NCBI GenBank assembly: GCA_025194985.1
Contig: JAOANE010000052.1
Span: 1-55,170, forward strand
Direction of reading: 5' to 3'
DNA from: Regnicoccus frigidus
Lineage (GTDB): Bacteria > Cyanobacteriota > Cyanobacteriia > PCC-6307 > Cyanobiaceae
DNA: 55,170 bases
Of this stretch, positions 19,501 through 25,727 are shown in pieces. Positions within the stretch are counted from its first letter, which is position 1, and the number at the start of each line of letters is the position of its first letter. Under the pieces are notes generated by a model. It worked only from the letters and a program-made list of their open reading frames with translations, was not told where the DNA came from and did no database searches. The position numbers were made by a program, and so were the translations under genes.

Positions 19501-21221
19501 CAGCGATCAAGCAGATCGCCTCCGGCCGCTTCGGTGTGACCCCGGCCTACCTACGCAGTGGGCGGCAGCTTGAGATCAAGGTGGCCCAGGGGGCCAAGCC
19601 CGGCGAAGGCGGCCAGCTTCCCGGCCCGAAGGTGGACGCCTACATCGCTGGGCTGCGCAACAGCAAGCCTGGTGTGGCCCTGATTTCTCCACCCCCGCAC
19701 CACGACATCTATTCCATTGAGGATCTGGCCCAGCTGATCCACGATCTTCACCAGGTTCACCCCGCCGCCAAGGTGTCGGTGAAGCTGGTCGCCGAGATCG
19801 GTATCGGCACCATTGCCGCCGGTGTGGCCAAGGCCAATGCCGATGTGATCCAGATTTCCGGCCACGATGGCGGCACCGGCGCCTCGCCGCTCAGTTCGAT
19901 CAAACACGCCGGCAGCCCGTGGGAGCTGGGGCTCTCCGAAGTGCACCGCAGCCTGCTGGTCAATGGTCTGCGTGATCGCGTGCTGCTACGCACCGATGGC
20001 GGCCTCAAGACCGGCTGGGACGTGCTGATGGCTGCGCTGCTGGGCGCCGAGGAGTATGGCTTCGGTTCGGTGTCGATGATCGCCGAAGGTTGCATCATGG
20101 CCCGGATCTGCCACACCAATAACTGCCCGGTCGGGGTGGCCTCGCAAAAAGAAGCCCTGCGCAAGCGCTTCACCGGCCTGCCGGAGCATGTGGTCAATTT
20201 CTTCCTGTATGTGGCCGAGGAGGTTCGCCAGTTGCTCAGCCTGTTGGGTGTCGCCCGGCTTGAAGATCTGATCGGCCGCAACGAGCTGCTCGTGCCCCGG
20301 GCGGTTGAGCTGACCAAAACCGGCTCCCTCGATCTCACCTGCCTGCTCGAGCCCATCCCCCAGGCGGCCGACCGCAGCTGGCTGAAGCACCGGGCAGAAG
20401 CCCATGGCAATGGGCCGATCCTTGAAGATCAATTGCTCAGCGACCCGCAGGTTCTTGCCGCCATCGAGTCCCATGGCCAGGTCAGCCGCAGCCTGGCGAT
20501 CGTCAACACCGACCGCAGCGTCTGCGCTCGCTTGGCGGGTGAAATCGCCGGGCGCCATGGCAACACCGGTTTTCGTGGCCGCCTCGATCTCCACTTCGAG
20601 GGTGTCGCCGGTCAGAGTTTCGGTGCCCTGCTGCTGGAGGGGATGAACGTGCGGCTGGAGGGCGATGCCAACGATTACGTCGGCAAAGCCATGAATGGCG
20701 GCCGGATCGTCCTGGTTCCCCCAGCTGGCTGTGTCAATCCGGGCGCCCAGGTGATCCTCGGCAACACCTGTTTGTATGGCGCCACCGGCGGCGCTCTTTT
20801 TGCCCTCGGCCGCGCCGGTGAACGCTTCGCGGTTCGCAACAGCGGCGCCCATGCCGTTGTTGAGGGCAGTGGTGATCACTGCTGCGAATACATGACCGGC
20901 GGCATCGTGGTGATCCTGGGCAGCACCGGTCGCAACGTCGCTGCCGGCATGACCGGCGGTGTCGGCTTTCTGCTCGATGAGCAAGACGCCCTCTCCGGTC
21001 GCCTCAACACCGAGACCGTTGCCATCCACCCCCTTGAGACCACCGAGCAGGAGGCGTTGCTCAAGCCGTTGCTTGAAACCCATCTGGAAGTCACAGGCAG
21101 CCGCAAGGCCGCCGAAATCCTCGCCAACTGGCCCCAGTGGCGTGGACGCTTCAAGGTGCTCGTTCCCCCCAGCGAGCTGGCCGCCCTTGGCCTCAGCGAG
21201 CGGGTGAAGGTGGCGGTTTAG
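16599..21221 (+). CDS. glsF: Ferredoxin-dependent glutamate synthase
   Basis: Fd-GOGAT transfers the amide nitrogen of glutamine to 2-oxoglutarate using photosynthetic ferredoxin; 1540 residues. EKDACGVGF places the N-terminal nucleophile cysteine at residue 27, exposed after propeptide removal. The class-II glutaminase domain follows to about 430, then a central domain, then the FMN-binding synthase domain containing GEGGEDSARF and GHDGGTGASPLSS. GCIMARICHTNNCPVGV supplies the three cysteines of the 3Fe-4S cluster. The C-terminal beta-helix has glycine repeats. No NADPH-type small subunit is adjacent, which supports the ferredoxin form. A TTG at 16587 could add four residues, but ATG 16599 is preferred. 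It ends eight bases from convergent lipA. Confidence 0.95.
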   Translation: MPHSSRPLWPHCDSPAPAAVAGEKDACGVGFLAQLDGAASHGLLLQALEALSCMEHRGGCGGDSDSGDGAGILSGIPWSFLEAVWPESRATVPNRRGLAMLFLPADPERLQQARQFCEQAAQSLGLRSLGWRPVPVDPSVLGPLARQTAPVIEQWLVESDASGDALEALLFRCRRRVGDLVRETWGPEVRDLYFASFSGRTLVYKGMVRSEVLPAFYNDLRDERFAVSFAVYHRRFSTNTLPRWPLAQPMRLLGHNGEINTLLGNLNWAQAAESHLDAAWGAAAADLKPVVNAAFSDSANLDAMLELMVRSGRPITDCLLTLVPEAFREQPELDSRPEVRAFYEYSACLQEPWDGPALLVFSDGRSVGASLDRNGLRPARYCITRDGLVVMGSETGVVPIEESRIIEKGRLGPGQMLAVDLENGRLLKNWQVKEEVAARHPYGAWLQEQRRSLQAQPWQDAKSMGELDLLQHQTAFGLTAEDLDLVIEDMAGQGKEPTYCMGDDIPLAVLSTKPHLLYDYFKQRFAQVTNPPIDPLREELVMSLEMHLGRRGSALRPEPSSASVLHLDSPLLNERELAALAGQGLSTVSLSTLFSVGTGPGGLESAVQQLCADSEAAVREGCQILVLSDRSNADRCAQGRPEPGLTATTTYIPPLLAVGAVHQHLLRLGLRLQVSLVADTGQCWSTHHLACLIGFGASAVCPWLTWETTRHWLDHPKTQSLMERGKLPRLDAAAAQANVRQALEAGLRKILSKIGISLLASYHGAQIFEAIGIGADLISLAFKGTTSRVAGLSLADLASETLAFHAKAYPELNRSKLEFMGFVQYRTGGEFHLNSPEMAKALHAAVAAGPGYDHFSTYRTLLEHRPVTALRDLLELKLAPTPLPLDQVESVESICSRFCTGGMSLGALSREAHEVLAVAMNRIGGKSNSGEGGEDSARFRALEDVDAGGHSPTLPTIRGLRNGDTACSAIKQIASGRFGVTPAYLRSGRQLEIKVAQGAKPGEGGQLPGPKVDAYIAGLRNSKPGVALISPPPHHDIYSIEDLAQLIHDLHQVHPAAKVSVKLVAEIGIGTIAAGVAKANADVIQISGHDGGTGASPLSSIKHAGSPWELGLSEVHRSLLVNGLRDRVLLRTDGGLKTGWDVLMAALLGAEEYGFGSVSMIAEGCIMARICHTNNCPVGVASQKEALRKRFTGLPEHVVNFFLYVAEEVRQLLSLLGVARLEDLIGRNELLVPRAVELTKTGSLDLTCLLEPIPQAADRSWLKHRAEAHGNGPILEDQLLSDPQVLAAIESHGQVSRSLAIVNTDRSVCARLAGEIAGRHGNTGFRGRLDLHFEGVAGQSFGALLLEGMNVRLEGDANDYVGKAMNGGRIVLVPPAGCVNPGAQVILGNTCLYGATGGALFALGRAGERFAVRNSGAHAVVEGSGDHCCEYMTGGIVVILGSTGRNVAAGMTGGVGFLLDEQDALSGRLNTETVAIHPLETTEQEALLKPLLETHLEVTGSRKAAEILANWPQWRGRFKVLVPPSELAALGLSERVKVAV

Positions 21222-21228
21222 TGGCCGT

Positions 21229-22098
21229 TCAGCGGGGATACTCCCGCATCAGCCGTCGCACCTCACCGGCGTGGTAGCTGCTACGGGTGAGCGGCGAGCT
21301 GACCACCTGCAGGAAGCTCAGCTCGGTTTCGCCATGGAGCCGGAAGGCCTGGAACTGCTCCGGGCTCACAAACCGCTGCACCGGCAGGTGCTTCGGGCCT
21401 GGTGAGAGGTACTGGCCGATCGTGACGATGTCGACCCGGTGCTGGTGGAGATCGCCGAGCACGTCCAGCACCTCCTCGTCGCCTTCGCCCAGCCCCACCA
21501 TCAACCCGGATTTTGTATAGGCGCGAGGCCAGCCTTCGCGCACCCGTTGCAGCAGTTCCAGGGAGCGTGCGTAGATCCCCTGGGGTCGCACCTGCCGGTA
21601 AAGCCTGGGCACCGTCTCGATGTTGTGGTTGAGCACATCCGGCCCGGCCGCCATCACGGCGGCAAGGGCGTCCCAGTTGCCGCAGAAATCCGGAACGAGC
21701 AGCTCAATGGTGGTGCCGGGGGAGCGCGCGCGCACCTGCTGGATGCAGGCAACGAACTGGCTGGCCCCCCCGTCGTCGAGGTCGTCGCGATTGACCGAGG
21801 TGATCACCACATGGCTCAGGCCAAGCCGTGCCACCGCCTCGCCCAGCCGCAGCGGTTCGCTCGCATCAAGCGTGCGCACGCTCTTGTCGAAGTCGATGTC
21901 GCAGTAAGGGCAGGCGCGGGTGCAGCCCGGCCCCATGATCAAGAAGGTGGCGGTGCCGCTGGCGAAGCATTCACCGATGTTCGGGCAACTGGCCTCCTGA
22001 CAGACGGTGTTCAGCGCCAGGTCGGTGAGCAGGTCGGCAACGGCCCCAATGCGCTCCCGTTGCGGAGCTTTGACACGCAGCCACTCGGGTTTCAGCAA
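21229..22098 (-). CDS. lipA: Lipoyl synthase
   Basis: Radical SAM enzyme that inserts two sulfur atoms into protein-bound octanoate; 289 residues. Two cluster motifs are visible: CQEASCPNIGEC for the auxiliary 4Fe-4S cluster and CTRACPYCDI for the SAM cluster. The C-terminal RSSYHAGE contains the conserved serine ligand. The frame has an ATG at 22200, but that start lies inside the opposite-strand tRNA-Pro and adds residues not seen in the family. TTG at 22098 gives MLKPEWLRVKAPQRER and has GGGAGG ten bases upstream, so it is chosen. A second TTG at 22116 is the alternative. Many cyanobacteria carry two lipA copies; only this one is visible. Confidence 0.93.
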   Translation of the reverse strand: MLKPEWLRVKAPQRERIGAVADLLTDLALNTVCQEASCPNIGECFASGTATFLIMGPGCTRACPYCDIDFDKSVRTLDASEPLRLGEAVARLGLSHVVITSVNRDDLDDGGASQFVACIQQVRARSPGTTIELLVPDFCGNWDALAAVMAAGPDVLNHNIETVPRLYRQVRPQGIYARSLELLQRVREGWPRAYTKSGLMVGLGEGDEEVLDVLGDLHQHRVDIVTIGQYLSPGPKHLPVQRFVSPEQFQAFRLHGETELSFLQVVSSPLTRSSYHAGEVRRLMREYPR

Positions 22099-22108
22099 GA
22101 ACGCAGGG

Positions 22109-22114
22109 CCTCCC
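22109..22114 (-). promoter_or_regulatory. Shine-Dalgarno site deciding the lipA start
   Basis: GGGAGG on the minus strand ends ten bases before the TTG at 22098. No comparable site precedes the ATG within the tRNA, so this supports the shorter lipA product. Confidence 0.6.
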
Positions 22115-22172
22115 AAAGGCTGGGGTTCAAATGTAGGGGGGAGCGTTGATTGATCGCCTAAGCTCTTCCCAA

Positions 22173-22246
22173 CGGGATGTGGCGCAGCTTGGTAGCGCAC
22201 TTCGTTCGGGACGAAGGGGCCGCAGGTTCGAATCCTGTCATCCCGA
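22173..22246 (+). tRNA. tRNA-Pro (anticodon CGG)
   Basis: A full cloverleaf is present: acceptor stem CGGGATG pairs with CATCCCG, then discriminator A at 22246. The D arm is GGCGCAGCTTGGTAGCGC. The anticodon arm CTTCG-TTCGGGA-CGAAG has CGG at positions 34-36, reading proline CCG codons. The T arm is GCAGGTTCGAATCCTGT with the TTCGAAT loop. No CCA is encoded. It is divergent from lipA and faces the 3' end of the CbiG-CobJ gene, five bases away. Confidence 0.96.
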
Positions 22247-22250
22247 TTGA

Positions 22251-24059
22251 TCAGGCCTGGCCCAGTTCAGCGCCTGGATAGCCGCGCGGGGTCACGATCC
22301 GGCCGTCCTGCAGCCGGGTGGTGCTGTTGCCCACCAGCACCAGGCTGAGCATGTCGACCTGGTCGTGGGGGAGGTCGCCGAGCCGGTGCAGGCTGACCTG
22401 CTCCTCCTGGCGGCCCAGTTGGCGGGCCAGCACCACGGGAATGGCGGTGGTGCGCCCCTCGGCCAGCAGCTCCAGGGCCCTGGCCAGCTGCCAGTCGCGG
22501 CCGAGCGAGCGAGGGTTGTAGAGAGCCACCACAAAATCGCCCAAGGCCGCAGCCCGCAGGCGCCTCTCGATCGATGGCCAGGGCGTGAGCCGATCGCTGA
22601 GGCTGATCGTGCAGAAGTCGTGCATCAGCGGCGCCCCGACCCGGGCCGCCGCCAGCTGCAGGGCAGAGAGGCCGGGGTGCACGCTGAAGCCCGGTCTGCT
22701 GCCGTCCTCGCGCTGCAGCCACAGTTCCAGGGCCAGCCCGGCCATGCCGTAGATGCCGCTGTCTCCTGAGGAGACCAGGGACACCGTCAGGCCCTGGCTG
22801 GCCAGATCCAGGGCCTGGGCACAGCGTTGGCGTTCCTGGGTGAGTTGGCCGTCGCAGCGCCACTGGTCGGGTCGCCGCAGCGGCTCAAGCAGGTCGAGAT
22901 AGAGCCCGTAGCCCACCCAGACCGTGCTGAGGGCCAGGGCCTGGCGGGCGTCGGGAGTGAGCAGATCGAGGCTGCCTGGGCCACTGCCAATGAGGTGGAG
23001 GTGCCCCTGGGCGGGCGCCCATTGGCTGGCGGCCTTGGCGATCGCCAAGGTGGCGGCCCCCTGCTCTGGCGCCCCTTCTGGGCCCACGTCCAGGCCCAGT
23101 GCGGCGCTGGCTGCCCGCTCGATCCGTTTGTTGACCAGCAGTGAAGCCTCCGGTCCTGCGGCGAGCAGGGCTGCGGCCTCGGCGACGCTGGCGGTGCCCA
23201 TTTCCTTCTCTACAGCCAGCGATGGGGTGGGTACCGCCACCGGGGCCAGGCTCGTGGCCCCAAACAGGCGCAGCGGCCAGCCTCGCTGCTGCGCCAGGGC
23301 CAGAAGGGCCGGTTCATCCCCTTTGCGATCGACGCTGGCCAGCCCGGCCACCGCTTGCGGCGCCAGTTGGTGCTCGCTGAGGGCCTGATCGACAGCCCGT
23401 ACCAGCAGGCTGAGGCTCGTGTCTCGCTCACAGCCGATCCCCAGCCATAGGCAGGGCGGGTGCCAGCGGCAGCCTGGGCCCTGGCGGTGGCTGACGTGCA
23501 GCGAAAGGCCCGACTCCAGTTGCGCTTTGGGCCCGGCGGCCGCCGCGTCCAGCTGCTGCCAGAGGGTCAGGCCGGCCTCCTGCTGGAGCTCAGGGCCCCG
23601 GCCCCGCGCCGCCGCCTTCATCAGCCCATCCCAATCGCCGCCGCCCCGCCGCCAGCCCCAGTCCCGGCCGAAGCAATCGAGGGCCAGGCGACCCGCGGCG
23701 CCGCTTGATCCGCTCAGCACCGCTTGCCCCCCCAGCAGGGCGGCCACCCGCTGGCTGAGGGATTCGCCACCGGCCCCATGCCCCCCCAGCAGGGGGATGG
23801 CGAAGCGACCAGCCGGATCCACCACCACGACGGCGGGGTCCTCGGCTTTGCCTTTGAGGAGGGGCGCGATCAGTCGGGTGATTGCGCCACAGGCGCCTAC
23901 CACCACGAACGCGGCGGCGCTGTCCCAATGCTGGGCCAGAAACTCAGCGAGCGGTGCGTCCGCAGCTGCTCGCTGCAGCAGGCCGGCCTGCTCCAGCCGA
24001 CTCAGAACCGACCCACTGGAGCGACTCAGACCCAGACCCCAGCAGATGTGTTCGCCCAT
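22251..24059 (-). CDS. cobJ: CbiG-CobJ fusion: cobalt-precorrin-5A hydrolase-like domain plus precorrin-3B C17-methyltransferase
   Basis: A bifunctional corrin-ring enzyme of 602 residues. Residues 1 to about 330 are CbiG-like, with GACGAITRLIAPLLKGKAEDPAVVVVD and LLGGHGAGGESLS in the N-terminal core, and SVDRKGDEPALLALA with a C-terminal CbiG domain near 250-330. From about residue 355, HLIGSGPGSLDLLTPDA, VWVGYGLYLDLL, VSSGDSGIYGMAGL and VALYNPRS are hallmark motifs of the tetrapyrrole methylase CobJ/CbiH. Ring contraction and the following deacylation are linked steps, so the fusion pairs consecutive enzymes of B12 (or pseudo-B12) synthesis. ATG overlaps the stop of the gene upstream by one base (TGATG). 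The 3' end lies four bases from tRNA-Pro. Confidence 0.92.
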   Translation of the reverse strand: MGEHICWGLGLSRSSGSVLSRLEQAGLLQRAAADAPLAEFLAQHWDSAAAFVVVGACGAITRLIAPLLKGKAEDPAVVVVDPAGRFAIPLLGGHGAGGESLSQRVAALLGGQAVLSGSSGAAGRLALDCFGRDWGWRRGGGDWDGLMKAAARGRGPELQQEAGLTLWQQLDAAAAGPKAQLESGLSLHVSHRQGPGCRWHPPCLWLGIGCERDTSLSLLVRAVDQALSEHQLAPQAVAGLASVDRKGDEPALLALAQQRGWPLRLFGATSLAPVAVPTPSLAVEKEMGTASVAEAAALLAAGPEASLLVNKRIERAASAALGLDVGPEGAPEQGAATLAIAKAASQWAPAQGHLHLIGSGPGSLDLLTPDARQALALSTVWVGYGLYLDLLEPLRRPDQWRCDGQLTQERQRCAQALDLASQGLTVSLVSSGDSGIYGMAGLALELWLQREDGSRPGFSVHPGLSALQLAAARVGAPLMHDFCTISLSDRLTPWPSIERRLRAAALGDFVVALYNPRSLGRDWQLARALELLAEGRTTAIPVVLARQLGRQEEQVSLHRLGDLPHDQVDMLSLVLVGNSTTRLQDGRIVTPRGYPGAELGQA

Positions 24060-25276
24060 CAGCTCAACTTGTCATCCGGCCGGTCCAGGCCGTTGCCAGC
24101 CGCGTCGGGCGGGACGACAGCTTCGTTGGAAAGGACGACGGCATCGGTTTCGGCGCTGGTCTCCGGATCCTGCCGCTGGGGTGGATCGCTCTCTGCTGTT
24201 ACGGGTTCAACGTGTTGGTCTGGTTGGGCTGGCGGCTCTTCTGCGGAATCGGAATTGGCTGGGTCCGGTTCTGCCGCGTCAGCAACGGTTGGCTCCGGGC
24301 TTTCGCCGGTTGGCAGCGGCAAGCTGGTTGCGTTGGGGCCCATCGGCTCGGCTGCCGCCCGGCCAAGGATCTGATCGAGCTCAGCGGCCGAGAGTGTCCC
24401 CTGAAGCCAGCGGTTGTCGCCTTCCGGAGCGAGGGTCACCTCTTCGACCAGGCTGTTGTAAGGAGGGTTGAGGGAGTCGCCGAGGCTGTCGAGAAGCTCC
24501 AGTTGCACCGCATTGCCGCCTTGGCGCAAGCCCGTTAGCCAGACGGTGGTCTGGCGATCGACCAGGAAACTGTCGCCGTTCACCGTGACCCGCAGCAGCC
24601 AGTGGCGATCGTCATCACGCAGCCTCTGCAGCGGAGCATCCACCAGCAACCAGTCGATCGGGACAGGCTGCTCCCTTACCTGATCAAAAGGAATGGCGCT
24701 GATCAGCTGGGCAGAGCCCGCGACGGGTAGTTCGGCAGGATTGACGGCGGCGCGGTGCAATCTGACCTGGCGGAAACCACCAGCTGATTTCACCGCCTCA
24801 CCCCAGGGTTTGGCGGCATAGACACTGAGCCTGTGGCTGCCGGGCCTGAGTGGGGCCATCGTCAGGTGCAAGCGCACGGGGGCCAGGCCGTCGCTGGGCG
24901 GATCACTCAGCCGCAGGGGTTCCTGTTGGTCGAGCTGAACCACGAGGTGGGGGCCGATCCCGAGGGGGCCTGGTCCCACCAGGGGCCAGTCGTCGATCTC
25001 GAGCTCCAGATCCCAGGGGCCTGCGGGGAGCATCGCGTCGTTGGCGGGCGAGAGGATCCTCAACCGCGGTTGCCGCTCAGCCAGCAGGGCCTGCACCTGC
25101 TGAACCGCCAGCGGCGGAGCAACCTCCTGCAGGGCACCAGCTGGATTGGTGGGGGAGGGCCCCCGGTTGGTTGGAGCGGCCGGACCGGCAGATGGCCACA
25201 CACTCCAGGCTCCGCAGAGGAGCACGGTCAGGGAGAGCAGCGTCGCTGCCAGCCATCGAAGTCCCAACGAGATCAT
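24059..25276 (-). CDS. Exported or anchored acidic protein of unknown function
   Basis: Not recognised as a named family. The 405-residue product starts MISLGLRWLAATLLSLTVLLCG, a signal peptide or anchor. A proline/serine linker follows. Residues about 70-150 look like a beta-rich domain, with ILSPANDAMLPAGPWDLELE, GPHLVVQLDQQEPL and LRPGSHRLSVYAAKPWGEAVK; the PGSH...PWGE pattern recurs, as I recall, in other cyanobacterial hypothetical proteins. A second beta-like segment covers about 185-285. The last 95 residues are a disordered Glu/Asp/Pro/Ser tail. ATG at 25276 was chosen because it opens the signal segment; the upstream frame is leader of psaA. Its TGA overlaps the CbiG-CobJ ATG, so the two are coupled, although no cobalamin link is evident. 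Confidence 0.7.
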   Translation of the reverse strand: MISLGLRWLAATLLSLTVLLCGAWSVWPSAGPAAPTNRGPSPTNPAGALQEVAPPLAVQQVQALLAERQPRLRILSPANDAMLPAGPWDLELEIDDWPLVGPGPLGIGPHLVVQLDQQEPLRLSDPPSDGLAPVRLHLTMAPLRPGSHRLSVYAAKPWGEAVKSAGGFRQVRLHRAAVNPAELPVAGSAQLISAIPFDQVREQPVPIDWLLVDAPLQRLRDDDRHWLLRVTVNGDSFLVDRQTTVWLTGLRQGGNAVQLELLDSLGDSLNPPYNSLVEEVTLAPEGDNRWLQGTLSAAELDQILGRAAAEPMGPNATSLPLPTGESPEPTVADAAEPDPANSDSAEEPPAQPDQHVEPVTAESDPPQRQDPETSAETDAVVLSNEAVVPPDAAGNGLDRPDDKLS

Positions 25277-25727
25277 CGGATCACCCTTGAAGGCCCCTGT
25301 CCCTGGGACCAGTCTGCGCGCCGCTTGCGTGGGTCCCTTGCCTGGCGGGCCTGGCTCTGCTGGCGACTGATGGTTGGAATAGCAAATTTTTGAATAACAA
25401 AAGCAATGCAGAATTCCTTGGCTCGTTGATAAGTATCCCTTGCTAGAGCCCTGTCGCTGACAGGAGAGCCGCTGGATTGAACCTTTGTTACTTCCGCGCC
25501 TAGGGGCCCGAAACACGCCCTTATACTCTCGCCAGCGGTCCCTTCATTGGGACTTCAGCTCCAGTTGTGGCAGGGGGTTCTGGCGATTAGCTGGTCCTCT
25601 GTCTCCCTGGTTTCCATGGCCGCGGCGGGCCTGTTCTGCCAACGCCATGAGACCCACCGGCCAGGCTTCCCGCCTGCGCCCGAGGGGTGGACCCCCACCT
25701 CGATCCCGTCCCTCGAGGAACGTCTCG
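25277..25727 (+). promoter_or_regulatory. psaA leader and shared promoter region
   Basis: The 451 bases between divergent genes contain no supported gene. An AT-rich island at about 25374-25410 stands out from the GC-rich surroundings and contains two similar decamers, GAATAGCAAA (25377) and GAATAACAAA (25392). TATACT at 25522-25527 could be a -10 box, but no good -35 lies 16-18 bases before it. The psaA frame is open through 25485, yet the 81 extra residues are not part of PsaA. Long psaAB leaders with light-dependent promoters, including RpaB targets, are known in cyanobacteria. No full HLR1 pair was found here. Confidence 0.5.

Noticed and set aside
25480..25500. HLR1 (RpaB) element near TTTGTTACTT
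   Set aside because: Only one partial half-site; the required second repeat at ten-base spacing is missing.
25485..25727. 81-residue N-terminal extension of PsaA
   Set aside because: PsaA starts at ATG 25728 in the conserved form; the extension is Arg/Pro-rich leader sequence.
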